DNA of 33,509 bases from Flavobacteriales bacterium. Lineage in GTDB: Bacteria; Bacteroidota; Bacteroidia; Flavobacteriales_H; JAHEZO01. The DNA is taken from contig JAHEZO010000013.1 of the NCBI GenBank assembly GCA_023250995.1, positions 1 to 33,509 of the forward strand, in the 5' to 3' direction. A program made the translations under genes and the position numbers. The notes beneath the pieces were generated by a model. The model searched no databases, had not been told where the DNA came from, and saw only the letters and a program-made list of their open reading frames with translations. This document shows positions 1 to 8,822 of the stretch, in pieces (the first letter of the stretch is position 1; each line of letters starts with the position of its first letter).

Positions 1-1978
1 CAAGACCTACTCCAGTCCCTTCAAAATCCTCAGGGGAATGCAGTCTTTGAAATACCCCGAAAAGCTTATGGGCATATTGCATATCAAAACCAACCCCGTT
101 ATCCTTTATTGAAAAAATAATTTCAGAATCCGTTTTTTCCGAATTAATTTCGATGGAAGGATTTTTTTGCTTGGAGGAATATTTTATTCCGTTGGAAATC
201 AAATTTACAAATACCTGGCTTAGCAGAGAATAATCAGCTTTTACCGGTAAAAGATTTAGAATATTAATTTTTGCAGTATGATTAACCGACTTTTGAATTT
301 CATACAAAGCCCCTTCAACCAGTTCGGGAGTATCAATACTTGTTTTTAGTAATTCTTTGCGGCCTAGGCGTGAGAAGGCAAGCAAATCATCAATGAGGGT
401 CCCCATTTTTTTAGCGTTGTACTGAATTATTCCCAAAAGGCGTTTTCCCTCAGAGTCGAGCAATTTTGAATATTCTTCCCCGATAATGTTTGAATATCCG
501 TCAATGGCCCTCAGAGGTGCCCTCAGATCATGTGAAACCGAATATGTGAATGCCTCCAGTTCTTTATTGAGACTTGCCAATTGTTCCTCTGCTTTTTTCC
601 TGTCGGAAATATCATAAATAATACTTAGGGAGTAACTAATTCCATTTAAAATGATCCTTTCCACCGAACCCAGAATTTCAAGAACTTTTCCCGATTTTAT
701 TCGAACAGTCATCTCAAAATTTCTTGCATAACCTTTCTCCATGATATCTTTTAGTATCTCCTCCCTTTTTTTAAAATCCATAATTATTCCAACCTCTAGA
801 GAGGTCCGGTTTAATAATTCATCCCTTGAATAACCCGTCATTTTAACAAAGGAATCATTCACCTCAAAAAACTTTGAATCAGAAGAACAGGTTATTGTAA
901 TTCCGGCCGGACTTACCTGGAATGCTTTATGAAATTTTTCTTCGCTTTCCTTTAATTCCTGCATTTTCTGATTCAGCATTTTTGTTCTTTCTTCAACTTT
1001 CTTTTCCAATTCCTGATTCATTTTCAGAATTTTTTCTTCGCTAGTTTTTAAATCCGTAGTCCTTTTCTCCACTCTCTGTTCGAGTTCAAGGTTTAGGTTT
1101 TTTAACTCCTCTTCCGCTAATTTTCTCAATGAATCCTTTTTATTAATGGATTTTGTTGCAACCCAGATGAAGTATAAAAAAATAATAATTGTTGAAAACG
1201 CAAACAATGCGGTTCCAAACTGAGGAATGAACAAGCCAACCCGTTCGCCATATAACCTTAACAAACCCAAAATAACTGGAATTACAATGGCAGCAGGAAT
1301 TAGAATTCTGGCCAGGTATCCACCGGAATGTTGACTGGTAAATTCCGCCATAAACCCTCTTGGAGGGGAGGCAAATAAAATTCCTGAACCGAGGAGCATA
1401 AAACAAACCGAAGAATAAAAGGACATGGGAATGTATGAAAGCACTCCGTAGAAAATTTTAACCCCATAAAGGTAGCCTATGGTGGCAAATAGCCCCAAAG
1501 CTATTACCATTAGGGATAAATACATTGACGTATTTTGCCTGGTAACTGATTTGGAGGGAAGCAACCATAAAGATATTCCAATCAGTACAAAATTCAGGGC
1601 CGTGTTGGGGGCCATTCTGTTGGTGGTGTTTTCAATGATTTCGGCATGGACTTTTTCATAAAAAATAAAATCATCCAGATGAAAATCGGCATTTAATAAT
1701 ATTTCCAGAATTTTGGCCGCTCCCATAAAAATGACCATTCCGGAAAGGAAAAAAGCCGGAATTTTTTTATTCTTTCCTGAATCACCGGCTGAGAGGAAAA
1801 TAAAACCCAGAGCGGCTAAAATAAAGGTGATGGCAGTGGCGGGGTTCATTGAAACCAATCCCGGCAAAGGATGTTTAAGGATGCTAATTTCAAATTTCCA
1901 CCCGGCAAGAACAAGAATGCAAAAAATAATTAAAACGTAACAGGAAAGCAGGGAGTAGCTTTTTAAGGATTTTTGCAT
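1..1978 (-). CDS. PAS-domain sensor histidine kinase with N-terminal multi-TM region (3' end runs off the window)
   Basis: Manual minus-strand translation from ATG at 1978 gives MQKSLKSYSLLSCYVLIIFCILVLAGWKFEISILKHPLPGLVSMNPATAITFILAALGF..., then a coiled coil, a PAS domain (EEKFHKAFQVSPAGITITCSSDSKFFEVNDSFVKMTGYSRDELL), a HisKA H-box (FTYSVSHDLRAPLRAIDGY) and an HATPase region reaching EGTGVGL at the window edge. No stop in frame, so the ORF track omits it. Confidence 0.93.
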   Translation of the reverse strand, partial: MQKSLKSYSLLSCYVLIIFCILVLAGWKFEISILKHPLPGLVSMNPATAITFILAALGFIFLSAGDSGKNKKIPAFFLSGMVIFMGAAKILEILLNADFHLDDFIFYEKVHAEIIENTTNRMAPNTALNFVLIGISLWLLPSKSVTRQNTSMYLSLMVIALGLFATIGYLYGVKIFYGVLSYIPMSFYSSVCFMLLGSGILFASPPRGFMAEFTSQHSGGYLARILIPAAIVIPVILGLLRLYGERVGLFIPQFGTALFAFSTIIIFLYFIWVATKSINKKDSLRKLAEEELKNLNLELEQRVEKRTTDLKTSEEKILKMNQELEKKVEERTKMLNQKMQELKESEEKFHKAFQVSPAGITITCSSDSKFFEVNDSFVKMTGYSRDELLNRTSLEVGIIMDFKKREEILKDIMEKGYARNFEMTVRIKSGKVLEILGSVERIILNGISYSLSIIYDISDRKKAEEQLASLNKELEAFTYSVSHDLRAPLRAIDGYSNIIGEEYSKLLDSEGKRLLGIIQYNAKKMGTLIDDLLAFSRLGRKELLKTSIDTPELVEGALYEIQKSVNHTAKINILNLLPVKADYSLLSQVFVNLISNGIKYSSKQKNPSIEINSEKTDSEIIFSIKDNGVGFDMQYAHKLFGVFQRLHSPEDFEGTGVGL

Positions 1979-1993
1979 TTAGAAAAGGGCTAT

Positions 1994-2953
1994 TTAGGTT
2001 TCATGAAATACCCCCATGGAACAAAATTTTTTGATGCGTTTGTCAATTCTTTTTTGGGGGTCGAGTTCTTTAAGTTTTGTAATATGTTTTTTTAATTCAA
2101 CTTTCATAATTTTAAACATTTCTTCAGGGTTTGTATGAGCCCCTCCAAGCGGCTCTTTAATAATTCCATCAATCAGTTTTTGCTCGAGCATGTTTTCGGG
2201 AGTAAGTTTTAAAGCCGAGGCAGCAGTTTCTTTAAAATCCCAACTCCTCCATAAAATAGAAGAGCATGATTCGGGTGAAATTACCGAGTACCAAGTGTTT
2301 TCAAGCATAAGCACCTTATCACCAATACCTATTCCCAAAGCACCACCGGATGCACCTTCGCCTACAATAACGCAAATTACCGGAACCTTTAACTGAAACA
2401 TTTCATAAAGATTTTTTGCAATGGCTTCTGCCTGTCCTCTTTCTTCTGCTTCCAAACCCGGGAAAGCCCCGGGGGTATCAATAAATGTAACTATGGGTTT
2501 ATTAAATTTTTCGGCAAGTTTCATTAAGCGCAAAGCTTTGCGGTACCCTTCGGGGTTGGCCATTCCAAAATTGCGGTATTGTCTCATTTTGGTATTTATT
2601 CCTTTTTGATGGCCAATAAACATTATTGTTTCCCCATCCATCATCCCAAAACCCCCTACAATGGCTTTGTCATCTTTCACATTCCTATCACCGTGCAATT
2701 CTAAAAAGGTTCCATCCGTTAACGCATTGGCATAGGCAAGGGTATAAGGACGTTCAAGGTGCCTTGAGGCAAGAACCCTTTGCCATGGACTGAGGTTTTC
2801 ATAAATTTCAGCCGTTTTTTCTTTTATCTTTTTCTCTAACTCCTTTACAGTCTTTGAAACATCAACATTACTTTCAGCCGAAATTTCTTTGGCTTTTTCA
2901 AGTTGATCGTGAAGTTCTTTAATGGGAGTTTCGAATTCCAGGTATGTTGGCAT
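1994..2953 (-). CDS. accA: Acetyl-CoA carboxylase carboxyltransferase subunit alpha
   Basis: Full-length ORF; AccA motifs such as [56 protein letters not shown]. Confidence 0.97.
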   Translation of the reverse strand: MPTYLEFETPIKELHDQLEKAKEISAESNVDVSKTVKELEKKIKEKTAEIYENLSPWQRVLASRHLERPYTLAYANALTDGTFLELHGDRNVKDDKAIVGGFGMMDGETIMFIGHQKGINTKMRQYRNFGMANPEGYRKALRLMKLAEKFNKPIVTFIDTPGAFPGLEAEERGQAEAIAKNLYEMFQLKVPVICVIVGEGASGGALGIGIGDKVLMLENTWYSVISPESCSSILWRSWDFKETAASALKLTPENMLEQKLIDGIIKEPLGGAHTNPEEMFKIMKVELKKHITKLKELDPQKRIDKRIKKFCSMGVFHET

Positions 2954-2982
2954 CAGGTTTTGGGTTTAAGTTAATTGGTTAA

Positions 2983-3038
2983 GGGTATGGGGTATATGGT
3001 TTATGGTATAAGGTATATGGTATAGGGTATAGGGTATA
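2983..3038. repeat. Heptanucleotide tandem array, consensus NGGTATA, about 8 units
   Basis: Direct parse: gggtatg gggtata tggttta tggtata aggtata tggtata gggtata gggtata, all in 7-bp phase. Confidence 0.85.
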
Positions 3039-3144
3039 ATTATTTAGCTGAGGTTAATTAAATAGTTTCGTTTCTCCAAAGTTTTTTTTTGTAGTAAATC
3101 AAAAGTAGAAAGTCGCATTTTAGGGATCTATTCATTTTGTGATT

Positions 3145-3179
3145 TAAACTATAAACTATAAACTATAAACCTTAAATTA
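3145..3179. repeat. Heptanucleotide tandem array, consensus TAAACTA, about 5 units
   Basis: Direct parse: taaacta taaacta taaacta taaacct taaatta. Confidence 0.85.
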
Positions 3180-3247
3180 TTTAAGAAATTTTTTTCTTCT
3201 TTTGTTTTGGTGGTTTAAACTTTTCATTTTTGTACTTTAATTTTTTT

Positions 3248-4114
3248 ATGATTTGTTTTCCAAATGCTAAAATAAACATTGGTTTGGATATTGTTGAAAA
3301 AAGAAAGGATAATTTTCACAATATTGAAACTTTATTTTACCCTATCGGACTGGCAGACATCCTTGAGGTAAATGAAAATTTCACACCCAAAAAATTAAAG
3401 AATTATGTGGAAAATGAAAGGGGGATAAGTAGAAGAAACAGTTTCAAGTCCACCGGGATAAACATACCCGGAAATTCAAAAGAAAATTTATGCCTAAAGG
3501 CCTATGAGTTAATTAAAAAGGATTATAGTGTTCCCCCTGTTAAAATTCACTTGCACAAAATTATTCCTATTGGTGCCGGCCTTGGGGGAGGGTCGTCCGA
3601 TGCGGCCCATTTCATTCATCTTTTGGAAAATCTTTTTTCGTTAAAAATTCCGGTAAAACAAAAGCTTAATTACGCCCTGCAGCTCGGGAGTGATTGCAGT
3701 TTTTTTATTAAAAATAAAGCAGCCTTCGCAAAAGGCAGAGGGGAAAAGCTTGAATCGGCAATTTTTTCACTCTATGGATTCTATCTGGTTTTGATTTGCC
3801 CTCCAATTCACGTTTCAACCAAAGACGCTTATTCAGATGTTAAACCCCGAAAACCAAATAAACCACTGAAAGAATTATTGAAAATGCCTGTGAGTGAGTG
3901 GAAAAAAAATATTTTTAATCAATTTGAAGAAACTGTTTTTAAGAAATTTCCCGGAATCGAAAAGATAAAAATTCAACTTTATAATGAAGGGGCAATTTAT
4001 TCATCTATGAGCGGCAGTGGATCATCGGTTTTTGGATTGTTTGATTGCCTGCCCGATGAAAAAAAGTTGAAGAAGAAATTTTTTGACGGCTTTATTTGGG
4101 TTGAAAAGTTGTAG
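3248..4114 (+). CDS. ispE: 4-diphosphocytidyl-2-C-methyl-D-erythritol kinase
   Basis: GHMP kinase motif PIGAGLGGGSSDAAHF and N-terminal FPNAKINIGLDIVEKRKDNFHNIETLFYPI. Start chosen at the internal ATG at 3248 (MICFPNAKIN) rather than the track start at 3230. Confidence 0.93.
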   Translation: MICFPNAKINIGLDIVEKRKDNFHNIETLFYPIGLADILEVNENFTPKKLKNYVENERGISRRNSFKSTGINIPGNSKENLCLKAYELIKKDYSVPPVKIHLHKIIPIGAGLGGGSSDAAHFIHLLENLFSLKIPVKQKLNYALQLGSDCSFFIKNKAAFAKGRGEKLESAIFSLYGFYLVLICPPIHVSTKDAYSDVKPRKPNKPLKELLKMPVSEWKKNIFNQFEETVFKKFPGIEKIKIQLYNEGAIYSSMSGSGSSVFGLFDCLPDEKKLKKKFFDGFIWVEKL

Positions 4115-4239
4115 TTTGGGCAATAGATAATTCCTTCTTAGGCCACCCGCTTTTGCCGGATAAAAACCCAAACAAACCGAATTTCAAATAGGAATTTCCA
4201 AGGAAGTGGAAAAATAATTACTTTGAACAAAAATTACAT

Positions 4240-4791
4240 ATGAAAAAAAACCTTCTGTTAATTTTCCTGCCGGTGATTATAGCCTTAATTGGGCCAGGAT
4301 GATTAAAAAAGGGCGACAACGATCCGGCAATTTCTTTACAAACAAGGAAATCACGGATTACCGGTGAATGGAAATTGACTTCCGGGGAAATTTCATTTGT
4401 AGATTCTGACACGTTAGAATCATTTAGTTTTGATGGTGTTAAAATGAAATACCGGGTAAACAATTACTTAGTTGGTGAATCAAATTTTAAAGAAAAGGTT
4501 ACCATTAATGGGAAGGGAACCTTTGGCCGTTCCTCCGACTTTTTTAGCAATTCGGGATTTTGGTATTTCGGAAATTCAAATGAAGAACTCGATATAAAAA
4601 ATAAGGAGACAATAATTCTGGTAATAAAAGAGAGCTCAAATTCTTCATGGAAAGGTCTTAACAACAATCAAACATTTTATATTGATAGACTAACGGGGAA
4701 AGAAATGATTTTAAAAATGGAATACACATATTATAATTCATACGGAAATAAGGTGGAGGTGAGTGAACTTTGGAGATATGGAAAGGAGTAA
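4240..4791 (+). pseudogene. Lipoprotein-like ORF interrupted by one in-frame TGA at the predicted lipobox cysteine (4300-4302)
   Basis: ATG at 4240 reads MKKNLLLIFLPVIIALIGPG*LKKGDNDPAISLQTRKSRITGEWKLTSGEISFVDSD... in the same frame as track ORF 4375..4791. Signal peptide before the TGA, and a charged K/D-rich linker and folded-domain-like sequence after it. Confidence 0.7.
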
Positions 4792-4843
4792 TCGTGCCCC
4801 GACCCGAGTTTCTGTGGTAAATTATTTAAATAAAAGTCGCCTT

Positions 4844-5920
4844 TTACTTTGGTGCCTTCCGGTAAAGGTAAATTGAAAACAAACCAAACAAAGCATTGGG
4901 AATCCAAACAGCAATAAAGGGATTTAAACCTGCATTGGTGGCATAAACTGTTGTAACTTTCATTGCCAGAATATAAGTAACACAAATTAACAGTCCGAAA
5001 GCAATATGCAGCCCAATACCTCCCCTTACTTTTCGGCTGGCAACTGATACTCCGATTAAGGTTAAAACAAATGCCGCAAAAGGATAAGAACTCCTCTGAT
5101 GTTTTTCAATTTCGTAAAACGGAATAAATTCAGAACCCGCTTTTGTTTCTGTATCGATAAATTTATTTAGCTCCGAATAATTCATCATTTCGGTGTTGGT
5201 GAGTCGTTTTTCAAAATCCTTCGGGTTGAGATTAATAATGGTATCTAGTTTTTTTCCCTCGCGAATGGTTTCTTTCATTTCATCAAATATCCTTATGTTA
5301 TATCCTTCCAAATGCCATAGGTGCGTGCTGGAATCCCACTGGCAACTATTGGCCATTATTTTATGTTTCAATTCAGTTCCTTCCCATTTTTCGAGAGAAA
5401 ATTTATATCCTTTGTTGCCTGAAACATTGTAGCTTTCAAAATAAATAAATTCCCCCGGATTGGTTTGAATGTGAATGTCGCGTTCGGTATTCATGTACGG
5501 ATTGCGCACATAAGTATTTTCAAAATCCAACCTCCTTTTATTTGCATCGGGAACAAGCCAATGGTTGGCATAAAGGGAAAGCGATGCCAATATGGAGGAG
5601 GCAATGAGGTAAGGTAACATCATACGGTTATAACTAACCCCACTGCTCAGGATGGCAACTATTTCGGTGTTGGAAGCCATTTTTGCAGTAAAAAAAATTA
5701 CGGTAATGAAAATAAGAAGTGAGCTGAAAAGGTTGCCATAAAAAATAACGAAGTTTAAATAATACTCAAAAACAATGGCTTTAAGCGGAGGAGTTGTTTT
5801 AATAAAATCATCAATTCTTTCGGAGATATCAAAAATTATTGCAATTGACATTAATACAACCACAAGGAAAAAGAATGTAGTGAGGAATTTTCCGATGATA
5901 TATAAATCCAGCTTTTTCAT
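4844..5920 (-). CDS. lptG: LptF/LptG-family (YjgP/YjgQ) LPS export permease
   Basis: N-terminal MKKLDLYIIGKFLTTFFFLVVVLMSIAIIFDISERIDDFI, C-terminal TM segments; located directly downstream of tgt. Confidence 0.88.
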   Translation of the reverse strand: MKKLDLYIIGKFLTTFFFLVVVLMSIAIIFDISERIDDFIKTTPPLKAIVFEYYLNFVIFYGNLFSSLLIFITVIFFTAKMASNTEIVAILSSGVSYNRMMLPYLIASSILASLSLYANHWLVPDANKRRLDFENTYVRNPYMNTERDIHIQTNPGEFIYFESYNVSGNKGYKFSLEKWEGTELKHKIMANSCQWDSSTHLWHLEGYNIRIFDEMKETIREGKKLDTIINLNPKDFEKRLTNTEMMNYSELNKFIDTETKAGSEFIPFYEIEKHQRSSYPFAAFVLTLIGVSVASRKVRGGIGLHIAFGLLICVTYILAMKVTTVYATNAGLNPFIAVWIPNALFGLFSIYLYRKAPK

Positions 5921-5944
5921 ATTATTTCCCTTTTGGGAAAATGA

Positions 5945-7075
5945 TTATAACCGTTCAGCTACTTTTTTAATTGTTGATGTTTTCCATTGGGCAAAAGTTC
6001 CGTTCATTATTTGATTTCTTGCCTCATTCATCAGCCATGAATAAAATCCCAGATTGTGAATGGAAGAAATTTGCAACGCCAGAATTTCTTTTGCCGAAAA
6101 AAGATGATGAAGATAAGCTTTAGAATAATTCAGGGATGCAAATGTAGCCCCATCCACTTCAATGGGTGAAAAATCGTTTTCCCATTTTTTGTTTTTTATA
6201 TTAATGATTCCGTTTTTAGTAAAAAGTTGCCCGTTTCTTCCGTTCCTTGTAGGCATCACGCAATCAAACATATCTATCCCCAACGAAATGTTTTCAAGAA
6301 TATTTGCAGGAGTTCCTACTCCCATAAGGTACCTTGGCTTATCAGGAGGTAATATTTTGCAAACAGTCTCTGTCATGGCATACATTTCATCCTCCGGCTC
6401 GCCAACTGAAAGTCCACCGATTGCATTGCCACCCCGCCCGCAGGAGCTAATGGCTTCTGCCGATTCCTCTCTTAAATCTTTAAAAGTGCTTCCCTGAACT
6501 ATCGGAAATAAGGTTTGATGGTAATCATATTTTCCTTCCGTTTCATCCATACTTTTACAACATCTTTTCAGCCATCGGTGTGTTAACTGCATTGATTTTT
6601 TTGCATATTCATAAGTGCAGGGGTGAGGTGTGCATTCATCAAAAGCCATAATGATATCGGCACCGATTGACCGCTGAATGTCTATTACCCTTTCTGGAGA
6701 AAAAAAATGATAAGAACCATCAATATGAGATTGAAACTTAACTCCCTCCTCATTTATTTTTCTTTTTTCGGCAAGGGAATAAACCTGGTAGCCTCCGCTA
6801 TCGGTAAGGATGGGTTTTTCCCAGTTAATAAAACGATGCAGCCCACCGGCTTTTTCTAAAATTTCAATTCCCGGCCGGAGAAAAAGATGGTATGTGTTTC
6901 CCAGAATTATTTTTGCTTTTATATCCGAATAAAGTTCATGGCGGTGTACTGCTTTCACGCTTCCTGCCGTTCCTACCGGCATAAAAACAGGGGTGGGAAT
7001 GGTTCCGTGTCCGGTTATTATTTCTCCGGCACGGGCAGAGGTTCCTGAATCGGTTTTATGAAGGGTAAATTTCAT
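5945..7075 (-). CDS. tgt: Queuine tRNA-ribosyltransferase
   Basis: Motifs LTDSGGYQVYSL, GGLSVGEPEDEMYAM, RYLMGVGTPANILENISLGIDMFDCVMPTRNGRNGQLFT. Confidence 0.98.
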   Translation of the reverse strand: MKFTLHKTDSGTSARAGEIITGHGTIPTPVFMPVGTAGSVKAVHRHELYSDIKAKIILGNTYHLFLRPGIEILEKAGGLHRFINWEKPILTDSGGYQVYSLAEKRKINEEGVKFQSHIDGSYHFFSPERVIDIQRSIGADIIMAFDECTPHPCTYEYAKKSMQLTHRWLKRCCKSMDETEGKYDYHQTLFPIVQGSTFKDLREESAEAISSCGRGGNAIGGLSVGEPEDEMYAMTETVCKILPPDKPRYLMGVGTPANILENISLGIDMFDCVMPTRNGRNGQLFTKNGIINIKNKKWENDFSPIEVDGATFASLNYSKAYLHHLFSAKEILALQISSIHNLGFYSWLMNEARNQIMNGTFAQWKTSTIKKVAERL

Positions 7076-7208
7076 GGCGGTGGCAAAGATATATGGAATC
7101 TTTAGTTTAAATTTTTAACAGCTTCTTATTATCCAAATGCCTTTCGGGTTGAGAATATTCCCCTTAAATATTACTTTTGCCTTTTGGTACAGAGGTAAAA
7201 TTTTTAGA

Positions 7209-8648
7209 ATGAAAAAACCGACTAGCATTTTTTTCGTAACATTTTTACTTATTTTTTCAGATTTATCCTTTTCTCAGGAACCCGGAATCAATGGTGAATG
7301 GACTCTAAAGCAGTGTATTGATTATGCCCTAGACCATAACCTTCGCGTAAAACAGGCTGGCCTTAACAGTGAAATTTCGAAACAGAATTTATTGCAATCA
7401 AAGGCACAGGCTTTGCCAAACCTGAACGGATATTTAACTCATAATTATAATTTTGGACAAACCATCGACCCTTATACAAACCAATTTGCCACCGACAGGG
7501 TGCAATCAAATAATTTTGCACTCAGCAGCAGCGTTACCTTGTTTAACGGTTTCCAGACCCTCAATAATTTCCGGCAAAATCAACTTAGTTATCTGGCCGG
7601 CAAAAGTGAAGAAGAGAAAATGAAATTTGATATTTCAATTAACATTGCCTCCGCTTATTTGATTATTTTATATAGTGAAGAGGCGGTGGTAACGGCAAAG
7701 AATCAATCGGCAATTACAGGGTTGCAGCTCTCGAGAATGGAAAAAATGGTGAATGCAGGTGCTTTGCCCAAATCAAAAATTTTAGAACTTGAAGCGCAGA
7801 TGGCGTTGGAAGAATTAAATGTTGTAAATGCCGAAAATCAAAAAGACCTTTCCTACCTTACCCTGAAACAGCTTTTAGATATAGACGCGGCCAAAGAATT
7901 AAAAATTGCCCAACCCGAAATATTGATTTCTGCTGAGATGAGCATTAAAAGTACCCCGGGTCAGATTTATGATGCGGCACTTTCCATTTTACCCGAAATA
8001 AAAACGGCCGAATTTCATTTACTCGGCTCTGAAAGAACCTTAAAAATTGCTCAGGGAGGAATGAGTCCCCGATTGAGTTTGCAGGGTTCTATTGCCACAG
8101 GATTCTCAGGCCTGAGAAAAGATATTATAAGCGTTACACCCACGGGGTATAAAGCATCGGGATATTTTACTGCTACCGGAGTAGAAGTGGTTGAACCCAC
8201 CTATAATGTTCAATCGAAGGTAAGGCCATTTAACAACCAGATTAATGATAACTTTAATAAGTCTATAGGTTTAAATCTTTCCATACCGATTTTTAATTCA
8301 CTTCAGGTTAAAACCAATATTTCAAAAGCCAAAATTGCACGTCAGAAGGCGGAATATGATTTAGCCATTACCAAAAATCAGGTGCAAAAAAATGTTCAAC
8401 AGGCCTATGCAGATGCGCTGGCGGCTTTGAAAAAATACAATGCCACAAAAAAATCACTTGAAGCCCTTACCGAATCATTCAAATATGCCGATAAAAGATT
8501 TTCAGTAGGAGATATTAATTCTGTTGAATACAGCGATGCGAAAAATAAACTTGCCAAGGTCCAATCAGATTTGCTTCAGGCCAAATACGATTTTATTTTC
8601 AAGCAGAAAATTCTTGATGTTTACCAGGGAAAAGCCCTGGTGTTATAA
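7209..8648 (+). CDS. TolC family outer membrane efflux protein
   Basis: Signal peptide MKKPTSIFFVTFLLIFSDLSFSQ, then the TolC/OEP pattern (WTLKQCIDYALDHNLRVKQAGLN; LNLSIPIFNSLQVKTNISKAKI). Start placed at 7209 rather than the track start at 7137. Confidence 0.93.
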   Translation: MKKPTSIFFVTFLLIFSDLSFSQEPGINGEWTLKQCIDYALDHNLRVKQAGLNSEISKQNLLQSKAQALPNLNGYLTHNYNFGQTIDPYTNQFATDRVQSNNFALSSSVTLFNGFQTLNNFRQNQLSYLAGKSEEEKMKFDISINIASAYLIILYSEEAVVTAKNQSAITGLQLSRMEKMVNAGALPKSKILELEAQMALEELNVVNAENQKDLSYLTLKQLLDIDAAKELKIAQPEILISAEMSIKSTPGQIYDAALSILPEIKTAEFHLLGSERTLKIAQGGMSPRLSLQGSIATGFSGLRKDIISVTPTGYKASGYFTATGVEVVEPTYNVQSKVRPFNNQINDNFNKSIGLNLSIPIFNSLQVKTNISKAKIARQKAEYDLAITKNQVQKNVQQAYADALAALKKYNATKKSLEALTESFKYADKRFSVGDINSVEYSDAKNKLAKVQSDLLQAKYDFIFKQKILDVYQGKALVL

Positions 8649-8822
8649 AAAAAAAATTTCCTGGAGGGTTTTACAGAAGTGTTATTTTGAACAAATGAAG
8701 AGGGATTTTTTTTCTGCAGATTTTGCAAATTTTCACTGACTTTTTCTGCCGTTATCTCCGCAGTGTGCAGGAGAATTTTTAGACAGTATTAAATTAATTT
8801 TATACTTGGTGATAAAACATTT

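Noticed and set aside
1143-1940. ORFs 1143..1406 (-), 1479..1661 (+), 1713..1940 (+) as genes
   Set aside because: They overlap the clear partial histidine kinase on the minus strand in other frames.
4300-4302. Selenocysteine or alternative genetic code (TGA as a sense codon) at the lipobox
   Set aside because: TGA terminates other genes in this window, no obvious downstream SECIS-like stem was seen, and Sec at a lipidation site has no precedent I know of. Kept as a pseudogene or sequence-error question.
4218-4985. Antisense ORFs 4218..4463, 4464..4667 and 4731..4985 (-)
   Set aside because: No recognisable domains; they sit opposite the interrupted lipoprotein ORF or overlap the lptG end, whose sense-strand reading is much better supported.
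6162-6497. 111-aa plus-strand ORF antisense to tgt; likewise 9101..9436 (-) antisense to the adaptor
   Set aside because: Shadow ORFs of strongly supported CDSs.
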